Part shown: positions 39,266-48,653 of the stretch, piece by piece | Layout: every line of letters begins with the position of its first letter | How positions within the stretch are numbered: position 1 is the stretch's first letter | Source of the DNA: Streptomyces sp. SS1-1 | Lineage (GTDB): Bacteria; Actinomycetota; Actinomycetes; Streptomycetales; Streptomycetaceae | NCBI RefSeq assembly: GCF_008973465.1 | Contig: NZ_WBXN01000004.1 | Coordinates: forward strand, 5,930,501-5,994,500 | DNA length: 64,000 bases | Reading direction: 5' to 3' | Notes under the pieces: generated by a model | The model's input: the letters and a program-made list of their open reading frames with translations, nothing else | What the model was told of the DNA's origin: nothing | Database searches by the model: none | Program-made: the position numbers and the translations under genes

Positions 39266-39760
39266 TCAGGTCACCGGGTGCCCGTTCTCCAGCTCCACCG
39301 GACCCGTGCCCTCCGCCAGGGCGTCCAGCGCGGCCAGCACCCGGCGGCCCAGGGAGCCCGGCAGAAGACCGGTCAGCTCCTCGCGGGGGACCAGCCGCCA
39401 GGAGAGCAGCTCCTCTTCCTGCAACCGGATCGCCTTCAGCTCGTCCTCGGTGAGCACACCGCCGTCGAACAGGTACGCCACCAGCGGCGGACGTCCCGCG
39501 CCGTGCACCCAGTCCACCGCGAGCAGCCGGCCGAGCGTGCGGTCCAGGCCGATCTCCTCGAGCGTCTCGCGCCGCGCGCCCTGGCGGGGCGTCTCGCCGT
39601 CGTCGGACTCGATCGTGCCGCCGGGCAGCGCCCAGCCCTCGCGGTAGTTCGGCTCCACGAGCAGCACCCGTCCCGCGGCGTCACGGAAGAGGGCGGCGGC
39701 GCCCGCGAGGATGCGGGGGAGACTCGCGATGTACGCGGCGAAGTCGGGCGTCGAGGTCAT
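39266..39760 (-). CDS. NUDIX hydrolase
   Basis: 164 aa from ATG 39760. The Nudix box is GGTIESDDGETPRQGARRETLEEIGL (longer than usual by an inserted pair before the first Glu). It hydrolyses a nucleoside diphosphate-X compound; ADP-ribose is plausible from the neighbours but not proven. It lies 44 nt downstream of, and co-directional with, the ADP-ribosylglycohydrolase, so they may be an operon. Confidence 0.88.
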   Translation of the reverse strand: MTSTPDFAAYIASLPRILAGAAALFRDAAGRVLLVEPNYREGWALPGGTIESDDGETPRQGARRETLEEIGLDRTLGRLLAVDWVHGAGRPPLVAYLFDGGVLTEDELKAIRLQEEELLSWRLVPREELTGLLPGSLGRRVLAALDALAEGTGPVELENGHPVT

Positions 39761-39804
39761 CCATGCAGGGTAACCAGCCGGGCGGCCGTCGAACGCGCAC
39801 CCGG

Positions 39805-40878
39805 CTACGCCCCCAGCTCCGCCAGCCGCACCGTCCGCTCCGCCAGCTCGCTGATCCGGGCGCCGTCGAACCCGAAGACCGCGCTGCGCACCGTGTCCTC
39901 CAGCGGCTCCGTCCACTGCGCCGGGATCGCCGCGGCACCGCTCAGCACCCCCGCCACCGACCCGGCCGTCGCCCCGTTGGAGTCGGTGTCCAGGCCCCCG
40001 CGCACGGTGAGCGTGATCGTGCGGGTGAAGTCGCCGTCGCCGTACAGCAGCCCCGCCGTGAGGACGGCCGCGTTCGGGACCGTGTGGATCCAGCCCAGGC
40101 CCGCCGTCTCCTCCATCACGGTGCTCAGCGTGTCCTCCCAGGACATCCGTGTCTCGTGGAGGGTCGCCACCCGGCGCACGGTCCGCGCGAGCCGGCTGCT
40201 CGCCGGGATCACGGTGAGCGCCCGGTCGACGGCCTCGCGGATCGTGGACGCCGTGAACGCCGCCGCGATCAGGGCCGCCGCCCACATCGCCCCGTACACC
40301 CCGTTCCCGGTGTGCGAGAGCACCGCGTCCCGGCGGGCGAGGGACGCGGCACGCGCGGGGACGCCCGGGGAGGTCCAGCCGTAGACGTCGGCGCGGATGA
40401 GGGCGCCGATCCACTCCTGGTGGGGGTTGTCGAAGGTGGCGGTGAGCGGCGGCTTGAGACCGTTCGCCAGATTGCGGTACGCGGCCCGCTCCGCCGTGAA
40501 CGTCTGCAGATACGGCAGCCGCAGCAGCCACAGGTCGCCGACCTGCTCGGTGCTGAACCCGAAGCCGTGCCGCTCCAGCAGGTCGAGGCCGAGGATCGCG
40601 TAGTCGACGTCGTCGTCGCGGCAGCTGCCGTGGATCCGGCCGCGCACGCAGTCGCGCCACTCGGGGCGCAGCGAGCGCCCGTCCTCCTCGTCGGCCGGCT
40701 CGGGCAGATAGTCGGTGAGCGGCAGGGCCGCGGCCCTGCGCAGATAGCGGTCGATCCGGTCGCGCGTCCACAGGTCGCCCTGCTCGACCGGCTTGCCGAG
40801 CATGTTGCCCGCGATCCGGCCCAGCCAGCCGCCGAGGACGCGGTCGGCGAGCTCGGCATCCGTGCCCACAAGGGTCAT
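39805..40878 (-). CDS. ADP-ribosylglycohydrolase-family protein
   Basis: 357 aa from ATG 40878. DraG fold: RVLGGWLGRIAGNMLGKPVE near the N-terminus, first metal motif SCRDDDVDYAILGLDLLE, second metal motif VRGGLDTDSNGATAGSVAGVLSG (Asp-x-Asp-x-Asn). It cleaves ADP-ribose from a protein or nucleic-acid side chain, or a related glycoside. It is larger than DraG (about 300 aa) and of the type whose substrates are often unknown. It precedes the NUDIX gene. Confidence 0.92.
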   Translation of the reverse strand: MTLVGTDAELADRVLGGWLGRIAGNMLGKPVEQGDLWTRDRIDRYLRRAAALPLTDYLPEPADEEDGRSLRPEWRDCVRGRIHGSCRDDDVDYAILGLDLLERHGFGFSTEQVGDLWLLRLPYLQTFTAERAAYRNLANGLKPPLTATFDNPHQEWIGALIRADVYGWTSPGVPARAASLARRDAVLSHTGNGVYGAMWAAALIAAAFTASTIREAVDRALTVIPASSRLARTVRRVATLHETRMSWEDTLSTVMEETAGLGWIHTVPNAAVLTAGLLYGDGDFTRTITLTVRGGLDTDSNGATAGSVAGVLSGAAAIPAQWTEPLEDTVRSAVFGFDGARISELAERTVRLAELGA

Positions 40879-41045
40879 AGGACCGGTGTACCCGATTCCG
40901 GCGGCCCACGCGCCCACGCGCCCGCACGCGCCGGGCCGTCCCACGCCCCGGGCGGGGCATGGCGGGTCCGGGGTGCCGCCGGTTAAGGTCGCAGCGGCGC
41001 GACTGGCCCCGACGTGTGCGGGGCCCGGAGAGCAAGGGGATACAG

Positions 41046-42176
41046 GTGACACAGCGCGTGCTCATCGCCGCGGACAAGTTCAAGGGGTCGCTCACGGCCG
41101 TGGAGGTCGCCGAGCGGGTCACCGCCGGTCTGCGCCGGGCCGCCCCGGGTGTGGAGGTCGAGGCGATGCCGGTCGCCGACGGCGGTGACGGCACCGTCGA
41201 CGCGGCGGTCGCGGCCGGTTTCGAGCGCCGCGAGGTACGGGTCTCCGGGCCGCTTGGCGACGAGGTGACGGCGGCGTTCGCGCTGCGCGGCGACACCGCG
41301 GTCGTGGAGATGGCGGAGGCCAGCGGCCTGCAGCGGCTGCCCGCGGGCGTCCTCGCCCCGCTCACGGCGTCCACGTACGGCTCCGGCGAGCTGCTGCGGG
41401 CGGCCCTCGACGCCGGTGCCCGCACCCTCGTCTTCGGCGTCGGCGGCAGCGCCACCACGGACGGCGGGGCCGGGATGCTGAGCGCGCTCGGCGCCCGTCT
41501 GCTCGACGCGGACGGTGAGCCGGTGGCACCCGGCGGGGGCGGCCTCGCCGAACTGGCCACCGCCGACCTGTCGGGGCTGGACCCCCGCCTCGCCGAGGTC
41601 GACCTGGTACTCGCCAGCGACGTGGACAACCCGCTGACCGGCCCGAAGGGCGCCCCGGCGGTGTACGGCCCGCAGAAGGGCGCGTCCCCGGACGACGTGG
41701 CCGCGCTGGACGCGGCCCTCACGCACTACGCCAAGGTCCTGGAGAGCGCCGTCGGCCCCCGGGCCGCCCGGCACGCCTCGGCGCCGGGCGCCGGAGCCGC
41801 CGGCGGCATCGGGTACGGCGCCCTGCTGCTCGGAGCCCGCTTCCGGGCCGGCATCGAGGTCATGCTCGACGTCCTGGGCTTCGTGCCCGCCGTGGAGCGC
41901 GCCGACCTGGTGATCACCGGCGAGGGCTCCCTGGACGAGCAGACCCTGCACGGCAAGGCCCCGGCCGGGGTCGCGTCGGCGGCCCGCGCGGCCGGCAAGG
42001 AGGTGGTCGCCGTGTGCGGGCGTCTCGCGCTCGCGCCCGAGGCGCTGGGCCGGGCCGGCATCCGGCGGGCGTACCCGCTGACGGAGGAGGAGCCGGACGT
42101 GGCGGTGTGCGTCGCGGACGCCGGGCCGATCCTGGAGCGGGTCGCGGAACGCATCGGACGGGACTTCCTGACCTGA
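41046..42176 (+). CDS. Glycerate kinase (GlxK/GarK type)
   Basis: Phosphorylates D-glycerate to 2-phosphoglycerate. 376 aa from GTG 41046 (AAGGGG upstream). Signatures: VLIAADKFKGSLTAVEVAERV, PVADGGDGTVDA, GVGGSATTDGGAGML, VLASDVDNPLTGPKGA and DLVITGEGSLDEQTLHGKAP. No glyoxylate carboligase or tartronate semialdehyde reductase gene is nearby. It ends with a strong terminator (42207-42240). Confidence 0.94.
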   Translation: MTQRVLIAADKFKGSLTAVEVAERVTAGLRRAAPGVEVEAMPVADGGDGTVDAAVAAGFERREVRVSGPLGDEVTAAFALRGDTAVVEMAEASGLQRLPAGVLAPLTASTYGSGELLRAALDAGARTLVFGVGGSATTDGGAGMLSALGARLLDADGEPVAPGGGGLAELATADLSGLDPRLAEVDLVLASDVDNPLTGPKGAPAVYGPQKGASPDDVAALDAALTHYAKVLESAVGPRAARHASAPGAGAAGGIGYGALLLGARFRAGIEVMLDVLGFVPAVERADLVITGEGSLDEQTLHGKAPAGVASAARAAGKEVVAVCGRLALAPEALGRAGIRRAYPLTEEEPDVAVCVADAGPILERVAERIGRDFLT

Positions 42177-42206
42177 CCGATCCCGAGGCGAGCCCCCGGG
42201 CACGCG

Positions 42207-42240
42207 AAAGGGCCCCGGACCGGTCGGTCCGGGGCCCTTT
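42207..42240. terminator. Strong bidirectional rho-independent terminator
   Basis: AAAGGGCCCCGGACC (42207-42221) and GGTCCGGGGCCCTTT (42226-42240) form a perfect 15-bp stem with a GGTC loop and A/T ends on both sides. It lies between the convergent glycerate kinase and pssA genes and should serve both. Confidence 0.92.
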
Positions 42241-42260
42241 CCGTCACAGGAGGCGGATCG

Positions 42261-43115
42261 CTACGGCAGCTGGGCCGCGCGTGCCTCGCGCCGGTTGTCG
42301 CGGAAGTTGTTCACCCGGCGGGCCGTGGCGAACAGCGGGATCACCGCGCCGGTCACCAGCTGGAGCGCGCAGCCCGTCTGGAGGAGCAGCTGACCGCTCG
42401 GGGCGTCGAACGCCCAGGCGGCGAGCAGACCCATGGACACCACGATCCAGGACAGCATCGCGATCGCGAGGCGGCCGCGCGGCTTCGGGTACTCGACCCG
42501 GCTCACCATCAGCCAGGCCGTGCCCAGGATCGCCAGGAGCGTCGCCACGAAGGGCAGCTCCAGCAGGACGATCGAGACCACCGTCAGCGCGCCGAACGGC
42601 GACGGCATCCCCTGGAACATCCCGTTGGGGACGGAGACGCAGGAGAAGCGCGCCAGCCGCAGCACGACCGCCAGCAGGACCACGATCGCCCCGACCGCGG
42701 CCACTCTCTGGTGCGCGTCGTCGGCGACCATGCCGTAGACCAGGACGAAGTACGCCGGGGCCAGGCCGAAGCTGATCAGGTCGGACAGGTTGTCCAGCTC
42801 GGCGCCCATCGGGGACGAGCGGAGCTTGCGGGCGACCAGTCCGTCGAACAGGTCGAAGACCGCCGCGCAGAGCATCAGGATGACCGCCGTGGCCGCGCTG
42901 TGGCGGGCCATGCCGGACTCCTGGCTGCCCGTGAGGTGCGGGATCAGGATGCCGGTGGTGGTGAAGTACACCGCCATGAAGCCGCACGTCGCGTTGCCGA
43001 GGGTGAGGGTGTCCGCTATCGACAGGCGGAGGGAGAGCGGCATCTCCTCCTCTTCGTCGACCTCGTCCGCGCCCGGCACCCAGCCCGGCTGTGTCTCTGG
43101 ATCAATCACGGTCAA
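42261..43115 (-). CDS. pssA: CDP-diacylglycerol--serine O-phosphatidyltransferase
   Basis: Integral membrane enzyme making phosphatidylserine. 284 aa from TTG 43115 (GGGGTGA 6 nt upstream; a GTG two codons later is an alternative). CDP-alcohol phosphotransferase motif DLFDGLVARKLRSSPMGAE with LDNLSD following. About seven to eight transmembrane helices. The start overlaps the psd end by 14 nt, coupling the two successive steps to phosphatidylethanolamine. Confidence 0.95.
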   Translation of the reverse strand: MTVIDPETQPGWVPGADEVDEEEEMPLSLRLSIADTLTLGNATCGFMAVYFTTTGILIPHLTGSQESGMARHSAATAVILMLCAAVFDLFDGLVARKLRSSPMGAELDNLSDLISFGLAPAYFVLVYGMVADDAHQRVAAVGAIVVLLAVVLRLARFSCVSVPNGMFQGMPSPFGALTVVSIVLLELPFVATLLAILGTAWLMVSRVEYPKPRGRLAIAMLSWIVVSMGLLAAWAFDAPSGQLLLQTGCALQLVTGAVIPLFATARRVNNFRDNRREARAAQLP

Positions 43116-43758
43116 TGCGAGTCACCCCAGCCACGGTCTTCTGCCCGACCTCGACCGCGACCTCCACGCCTTCCGGCAGGTAGATGTCGACACGGGAGCC
43201 GAAGCGGATCAGACCGATGCGGTCGCCCTGCTCGACCTTCGTGCCCTGCGGGATGTAGGGGACGATGCGACGGGCCACGGCGCCGGCGATCTGGATCATC
43301 TCGATGTCGCCGAGTTCGGTGTCGAAATGCCAGACTACGCGCTCGTTGTTCTCGCTCTCCTTGTTGAACGCCGGCACGAACCCGCCCGGGATGTGCTCGA
43401 CTGACGTCACCGTGCCGGAGAGCGGCGCCCGGTTGACGTGGACGTTGAGCGGGCTCATGAAGATCGCGACGCGGGTGCGGCCGTCCTTCCACGGCATGAT
43501 GCTCTGCACCACACCGTCGGCCGGGGAGATGACCCGGCCCTGGGCGATCTCGCGCTCGGGGTCGCGGAAGAACCACAGCATGCCCGCCGCCAGAGCGGTG
43601 GCGGGTACGGCCACGGCCTTGGCGGCGCCGGAGCGGCGTGCGCGGGCCAGGCTGAGGGCTGCGGTGGCGACGGTCGGGAGAAGCCACGGCGATGCTCCGC
43701 GCGCGAGGCGTACGCCGGCCCGGCTGTCGCGTGGTGCAGAGGTTTGGCTGTGGGGCAT
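43102..43758 (-). CDS. psd: Phosphatidylserine decarboxylase, short type
   Basis: Converts phosphatidylserine to phosphatidylethanolamine. 218 aa from ATG 43758 (the frame is open to 43839, but this start is preferred from the typical length). N-terminal membrane segment (LLPTVATAALSLARARRSG...), WFFRDPEREI, NVHVNRAPLSG and the self-cleavage site RFGSRVD, where Ser becomes the pyruvoyl group. It is the archaeal/actinobacterial short PSD subfamily. First gene of the psd-pssA pair. Confidence 0.95.
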   Translation of the reverse strand: MPHSQTSAPRDSRAGVRLARGASPWLLPTVATAALSLARARRSGAAKAVAVPATALAAGMLWFFRDPEREIAQGRVISPADGVVQSIMPWKDGRTRVAIFMSPLNVHVNRAPLSGTVTSVEHIPGGFVPAFNKESENNERVVWHFDTELGDIEMIQIAGAVARRIVPYIPQGTKVEQGDRIGLIRFGSRVDIYLPEGVEVAVEVGQKTVAGVTRIDRD

Positions 43759-43929
43759 GGATGACCTTCGTAGCGGATGATGCCGCGCTTCAACGGGGGA
43801 CGGCGGCTTTCCGGGGATCGTACCGGTCGCGGCCCACAACTGGGCAAGCCAGGAAGCCGAGTCGGCGGCTGAAGAGTATGCACGGGGTGTGATCTTCTTC
43901 TCGAAGAAAACACCCCGAACTCGGACAAT

Positions 43930-45135
43930 CTATCCCTGGAACCGATACTCTTCGAGCAGCCTGCGACCGATGATCATTTTCTGGATCTCGGCGGTACCTT
44001 CACCGATGAGCAGCATCGGGGCCTCACGGTAGAGGCGCTCGATCTCGTACTCCTTGGAGAAGCCGTAGCCGCCGTGGATCCGGAAGGCGTCCTCCACGAC
44101 TTCCTTGCAGTACTCGGAGGCGAGGTACTTCGCCATCCCTGCTTCGAGGTCGTTTCGCTCGCCGGAGTCCTTTTTGCGTGCCGCGTTCACCATCATGGCA
44201 TGCGCGGCCTCCACCTTGGTAGCCATCTCGGCCAGCTTGAACTGGATGGCCTGGTGCTGGGCGATCGGCTTGCCGAAAGTGTGACGCTGCTGGGCGTACT
44301 GGACGCCCAGTTCGAAGGCACGCTGAGCGACACCGCAGCCACGCGCGGCCACATTGACGCGGCCGACCTCGACGCCGTCCATCATTTGGTAAAAACCTCG
44401 GCCGGTGACGCCGCCGAGCACCCGATCGGCCGGAATGCGCAGGCCGTCCATGATGAGCTCGGTCGTGTCGACGCCCTTGTAGCCCATCTTGTCGATCTTG
44501 CCGGGGATGGTGAGTCCCGGGCGGACCTCGCCGAAGCCGGGCTCCTTCTCCACGAGGAACGTCGTCATCGACTTGTGGGGCGCGGTGCCCTCGGGGTGTC
44601 CTTCGTCACTTCGGACCAGCACGGCGACCAGAGACGACGTCCCGCCGTTCGTCAGCCACATCTTCTGGCCGTTGAGGACGTACTCGTCGCCGTCCTTCAC
44701 CGCCTTCGACGTGATCGCGGACACATCGGAGCCGAGGCCCGGCTCCGACATCGAGAAGGCGCCGCGGATGTCGCCGGCCGCCATGCGCGGAAGGAAGTGC
44801 TCCTTCTGCTCCTGCGTGCCGTGCTGCTTCAGCATGTACGCCACGATGAAGTGCGTGTTGATGATGCCGGACACCGACATCCAGCCGCGGGCGATCTCCT
44901 CCACGCACAGCGCGTACGTCAGGAGCGACTCGCCCAGACCCCCGTACTCCTCGGGGATCATCAGGCCGAAGAGGCCGAGCTCCTTCAGACCGTCGACGAT
45001 CTGCTGCGGGTACTCGTCACGGTGCTCCAGCTCGGTGGCGACCGGGATGATCTCCTTGTCCACGAAGTCGCGGACGGTGGAGAGGATCTCCTGCTGGACG
45101 TCGGTCAGACCGGCGGTCTGGGCGAGACGGGCCAT
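43930..45135 (-). CDS. Acyl-CoA dehydrogenase, probable (2S)-methylsuccinyl-CoA dehydrogenase of the ethylmalonyl-CoA pathway
   Basis: FAD enzyme oxidising an acyl-CoA alpha-beta bond. 401 aa, ATG 45135. FAD signatures FSMSEPGLGSDVSAI and WLTNGG; the catalytic base is probably Glu in MLLIGEGTAEIQKMIIGRR. Position as last gene of the ccr-meaA-mcl-maoC operon implies methylsuccinyl-CoA to mesaconyl-CoA. It has standard acyl-CoA dehydrogenase length, whereas the proteobacterial Mcd is longer by about 150 residues, so the role rests on context. The gap to maoC is 3 nt. Confidence 0.9.
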   Translation of the reverse strand: MARLAQTAGLTDVQQEILSTVRDFVDKEIIPVATELEHRDEYPQQIVDGLKELGLFGLMIPEEYGGLGESLLTYALCVEEIARGWMSVSGIINTHFIVAYMLKQHGTQEQKEHFLPRMAAGDIRGAFSMSEPGLGSDVSAITSKAVKDGDEYVLNGQKMWLTNGGTSSLVAVLVRSDEGHPEGTAPHKSMTTFLVEKEPGFGEVRPGLTIPGKIDKMGYKGVDTTELIMDGLRIPADRVLGGVTGRGFYQMMDGVEVGRVNVAARGCGVAQRAFELGVQYAQQRHTFGKPIAQHQAIQFKLAEMATKVEAAHAMMVNAARKKDSGERNDLEAGMAKYLASEYCKEVVEDAFRIHGGYGFSKEYEIERLYREAPMLLIGEGTAEIQKMIIGRRLLEEYRFQG

Positions 45136-45138
45136 CGC

Positions 45139-45651
45139 TTACTTCCCCTGTTCCTTCAGCTCGGGGCGGCCCGGCTGCTCGCCGCCGCGCTCCTTGATGT
45201 ACGTCTCGGTCGGCACCATCACCTTGCGGCGGAACACGCAGACCAGCGTGCCGTCCTGCTTGTAGCCCCGGGTCTCGACGTGGACGATGCCGCGGTCGTT
45301 CTTCGACTTCGACGGCCACTTGTCGAGCACGGTCGTCTGGCCGTAGATGGTGTCGCCGTGGAAGGTCGGCGCCACGTGCTTCAGCGACTCGATCTCCAGG
45401 TTGGCGATCGCCTTGCCGGAGATGTCCGGCACCGACATGCCGAGCAGCAGGGAGTAGATGTAGTTGCCTACGACGACGTTCCTGCCGAAGTCCGTCGTCT
45501 TCTCCGCATAGTTCGTGTCCATGTGGAGCGGGTGGTGGTTCATCGTGAGGAGACAGAACAGGTGGTCGTCGTACTCCGTGACCGTCTTCCCCGGCCAGTG
45601 CTTGTACGTCGCCCCGACCTCGAACTCCTCGTAGGTGCGTCCGAACTGCAT
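45139..45651 (-). CDS. MaoC-type hydratase, probable mesaconyl-CoA hydratase
   Basis: Hot-dog fold R-specific hydratase. 170 aa from ATG 45651. Motif HPLHMDTNYAEKTTDFGRNVVVGNYIYSLLLGMS contains the hydratase Asp and His region. In this operon it should hydrate mesaconyl-CoA to beta-methylmalyl-CoA. The characterised mesaconyl-CoA hydratases are about twice as long (double hot-dog), so this is a single-domain version, probably dimeric. It lies 5 nt after mcl and 3 nt before the acyl-CoA dehydrogenase. Confidence 0.9.
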   Translation of the reverse strand: MQFGRTYEEFEVGATYKHWPGKTVTEYDDHLFCLLTMNHHPLHMDTNYAEKTTDFGRNVVVGNYIYSLLLGMSVPDISGKAIANLEIESLKHVAPTFHGDTIYGQTTVLDKWPSKSKNDRGIVHVETRGYKQDGTLVCVFRRKVMVPTETYIKERGGEQPGRPELKEQGK

Positions 45652-45656
45652 GACGG

Positions 45657-46619
45657 TCAGGCCTCCGGGATCTCGAACTTCGACGTGCGCTCCATGCCGG
45701 CGGCGCGTCCCTTGCCCGCGATGACCAGGGCCATCTTGCGGCTGGCCTCGTCGATCATCTCGTCGCCGAGCATCGCGGAGCCCTTCTTGCCGCCCGCCTC
45801 GGACGTGTAGTAGTCGTACGCGTCCAGGATCAGCTCGGCGTGGTCGTAGTCCTCCTGCGAGGGCGAGAAGATCTCGTTGGACGCCTCGACCTGGCCCGGG
45901 TGCAGCACCCACTTGCCGTCGAAGCCGAGCGCGGCGGCGCGCTGGGCGACCTCGCGGTAGCCATCGACGTTGCGGATCTGCAGGTAGGGGCCGTCGATCG
46001 CCTGGAGGTCGTTGGCGCGGGCGGCCATCAGGATCTTCATCAGGATGTAGTGGTAGGCGTCCGCCGGGTAGCCGGGCGGCTGCTCGCCCACGACGAGGGA
46101 CTTCATGTTGATGGACGCCATGAAGTCGGCCGGGCCGAAGATGATGGTCTCCAGGCGCTGCGAGGCCTGGGCGATCTCGTTGACGTTGTTCAGGCCCTGC
46201 GCGTTCTCGATCTGCGCCTCGATGCCGATCTTGCCGACCTCGAAGCCCATGGTCTTCTCGATCTGGGTGAGGAGGAGGTCCAGCGCGACGACCTGCTGGG
46301 CCGTCTGCACCTTCGGCAGCATGATGCAGTCGAGGTTCTGGCCGGCGCCCTCGACGACCGTGACGACGTCCCGGTACGTCCACTCGGTCGTCCAGTCGTT
46401 GACGCGGACGACGCGCGTCTTGCCCGTCCAGTCGCCCTCGTTGAGGAACTTGACGATGGTGTGCCGTGCCTCGGGCTTGGCGAGCGGCGCGCAGGCGTCC
46501 TCGAGGTCCAGGAAGACCTGGTCGGCGGGGAGGCCCTGCGCCTTCTCCAGGAAGCGCGGGTTGCTTCCCGGTACCGCCAGACAGGAGCGGCGGGGGCGAA
46601 GGCGGTTGACGGTCGTCAT
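45657..46619 (-). CDS. mcl: HpcH/HpaI-family lyase: L-malyl-CoA/beta-methylmalyl-CoA lyase
   Basis: Cleaves beta-methylmalyl-CoA to propionyl-CoA and glyoxylate in the ethylmalonyl-CoA pathway. 320 aa from ATG 46619 (overlapping the meaA stop). CitE-like TIM barrel with RSCLAVPGSNPRFLEKAQ, VFLDLEDACAP (metal Glu/Asp), RVVRVND, IMLPKVQ, EAQIENAQGL and GPADFMASINM. CoA-binding and metal residues appear complete. Citrate-lyase beta is excluded because no citC/D/F genes are present and because of the operon. Confidence 0.93.
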   Translation of the reverse strand: MTTVNRLRPRRSCLAVPGSNPRFLEKAQGLPADQVFLDLEDACAPLAKPEARHTIVKFLNEGDWTGKTRVVRVNDWTTEWTYRDVVTVVEGAGQNLDCIMLPKVQTAQQVVALDLLLTQIEKTMGFEVGKIGIEAQIENAQGLNNVNEIAQASQRLETIIFGPADFMASINMKSLVVGEQPPGYPADAYHYILMKILMAARANDLQAIDGPYLQIRNVDGYREVAQRAAALGFDGKWVLHPGQVEASNEIFSPSQEDYDHAELILDAYDYYTSEAGGKKGSAMLGDEMIDEASRKMALVIAGKGRAAGMERTSKFEIPEA

Positions 46620-48643
46620 GCGGGGACCTCCAGGGGGTCGAGCTTGTTCGCTTTCCGGATCTCGTCGACGATGCGGCCGATGATCCCGGTGATGTCGAAG
46701 TCCTTCGGGGTGAAGACGGCGGCCACTCCGGCTTCCTTCAGCTGCTCGGCGTCACCATTCGGGATGATGCCACCGGCGATCACGGGTATATCTGTGGCAC
46801 CGGCCACACGGAGGCGTTCCAGGACGTCCGGGACCAGCTGCGCGTGCGAGCCGGACAGGATCGACAGGCCCACCGCGTGCACGTCCTCGGCGAGCGCCGC
46901 GTCCACGATCTGCTCCGGCGTCAGCCGGATGCCCTGGTACACCACCTCGAAGCCGGCGTCGCGGGCGCGCACGGCGATCTGCTCGGCGCCGTTGGAGTGC
47001 CCGTCCAGGCCGGGCTTGCCGACCAGGAAGCGCAGCTTGCCCACGCCCATGTCCTTCGCCGTCAGCTCCACCTTGCGGCGCACCTGGGACAGGGCCGAGC
47101 CCTCCTCGGCCGGGATCGCGACCGGCGCCGAGGAGACCCCGGTCGGGGCGCGGAACTCACCGAACACCTCGCGCAGCGCCCCGGCCCACTCGCCGGTCGT
47201 GACGCCGGCGCGGGCGCACTCCAGGGTGGCCTCCATGAGGTTGTCGGTGCCCTTCGCGGCCTCCTTCAGCCGCTCCAGCGCCTTGCAGGGGCGCGGGTGG
47301 TTGAAGGGCGGCTGGTACCGCGTGTCCCGCCAGTGCTGGAGGGAGGCGATGACACGGGCCTCGACGGCCGGGTCGACCGTCTGGATCGCGGTGTCCAGGT
47401 CGGCGGTGAGCGGGTTCGGCTCGGTCGTCTCGAAGATGTTGACGCCGACGATCTTCTCCTGGCCGGACTCGATCCGGCCCCGGCGCTCGGCGTGCGAGGC
47501 CACGAGCTGCGACTTCAGGTAGCCGGACTCGACGGCCGCCATCGCGCCGCCCATCTCCTGGATCCGCTCGATCTCGGCGAACGACTCCTCGACCAGCGCG
47601 GCGACCTTCGCCTCGATGACGTGCGAGCCCTCGAAGATGTCCTCGTACTCCAGCAGGTCGCTCTCGTGGGCGAGGACCTGCTGGATGCGCAGCGACCACT
47701 GCTGGTCCCAGGGGCGGGGCAGGCCGAGGGCCTCGTTCCAGGCGGGCAGCTGCACGGCACGCGCGCGGGCGTCCTTGGAGAGGGTGACGGCCAGCATCTC
47801 CAGCACGATCCGCTGGACGTTGTTCTCCGGCTGCGCCTCCGTCAGCCCCAGGGAGTTGACCTGGACGCCGTAGCGGAAGCGCCGCTGCTTGGGGTTCTCG
47901 ATCCCGTACCGCTCGCGGGTGATCCGGTCCCAGATGCGGCCGAACGCCCGCATCTTGCACATCTCCTCGATGAAGCGGACGCCCGCGTTCACGAAGAAGG
48001 AGATCCGGGCCACGACGTCCCCGAACTTCTCCTCGGGGACCTGCCCCGAGTCGCGCACGGCGTCGAGGACGGCGATGGCGGTGGACATCGCGTACGCGAT
48101 CTCCTGGACCGGCGTGGCGCCCGCCTCCTGCAGGTGGTAGCTGCAGATGTTGATCGGGTTCCACTTCGGGATGTGGGAGACCGTGTACGCGATCATGTCC
48201 GTCGTCAGGCGGAGCGAGGGCCCCGGTGGGAAGACGTGCGTCCCCCGGGACAGGTACTCCTTGACGATGTCGTTCTGGGTCGTGCCCTGGAGCCTGGTGA
48301 TGTCCGCGCCCTGCTCCTCGGCGACGACCTGGTAGAGCGCCAGCAGCCACATGGCGGTGGCGTTGATCGTCATCGAGGTGTTCATCTGCTCCAGGGGGAT
48401 GTCCTGGAACAGCCGGCGCATGTCACCGAGGTGCGCGATCGGCACGCCGACCCGGCCGACCTCGCCGCGGGCGAGGATGTGGTCGGAGTCGTACCCGGTC
48501 TGCGTGGGCAGGTCGAACGCGACCGACAGACCGGTCTGCCCCTTGGCGAGGTTGCGCCGGTACAGCTCGTTGGACGCCTCGGCCGTCGAGTGGCCGGCGT
48601 ACGTCCGCATGAGCCACGGACGGTCCTTCTGACGCTCTGTCAT
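46616..48643 (-). CDS. meaA: Ethylmalonyl-CoA mutase (B12-dependent)
   Basis: Isomerises (2R)-ethylmalonyl-CoA to (2S)-methylsuccinyl-CoA with adenosylcobalamin. 675 aa from ATG 48643; single-chain mutase with N-terminal barrel (RPWLMRTYAGHSTAEASNELY; LPTQTGYDSDH; TINATAMWLLALYQ) and C-terminal cobalamin domain carrying GKPGLDGHSNGAEQIAV (DxHxxG). Shorter than MutB, typical of the MeaA class. ccr ends 10 nt upstream; the mcl start overlaps the meaA stop. Confidence 0.95.
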   Translation of the reverse strand: MTERQKDRPWLMRTYAGHSTAEASNELYRRNLAKGQTGLSVAFDLPTQTGYDSDHILARGEVGRVGVPIAHLGDMRRLFQDIPLEQMNTSMTINATAMWLLALYQVVAEEQGADITRLQGTTQNDIVKEYLSRGTHVFPPGPSLRLTTDMIAYTVSHIPKWNPINICSYHLQEAGATPVQEIAYAMSTAIAVLDAVRDSGQVPEEKFGDVVARISFFVNAGVRFIEEMCKMRAFGRIWDRITRERYGIENPKQRRFRYGVQVNSLGLTEAQPENNVQRIVLEMLAVTLSKDARARAVQLPAWNEALGLPRPWDQQWSLRIQQVLAHESDLLEYEDIFEGSHVIEAKVAALVEESFAEIERIQEMGGAMAAVESGYLKSQLVASHAERRGRIESGQEKIVGVNIFETTEPNPLTADLDTAIQTVDPAVEARVIASLQHWRDTRYQPPFNHPRPCKALERLKEAAKGTDNLMEATLECARAGVTTGEWAGALREVFGEFRAPTGVSSAPVAIPAEEGSALSQVRRKVELTAKDMGVGKLRFLVGKPGLDGHSNGAEQIAVRARDAGFEVVYQGIRLTPEQIVDAALAEDVHAVGLSILSGSHAQLVPDVLERLRVAGATDIPVIAGGIIPNGDAEQLKEAGVAAVFTPKDFDITGIIGRIVDEIRKANKLDPLEVPA

Positions 48644-48653
48644 CCCCCGGCCC

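Noticed and set aside
39266..41722. An 818-codon minus-strand frame spanning NUDIX, ADP-ribosylglycohydrolase and glycerate kinase regions
   Set aside because: It is the NUDIX frame extended through codon-bias shadow; the real start is ATG 39760.
42207..42240. Operator palindrome between glycerate kinase and pssA
   Set aside because: It lies between convergent gene ends and has terminator shape with A/T-flanked perfect stem.
45657..46619. Citrate lyase beta subunit
   Set aside because: No citrate lyase alpha or acyl-carrier genes are nearby, and the operon context with ccr/meaA indicates malyl-CoA lyase.
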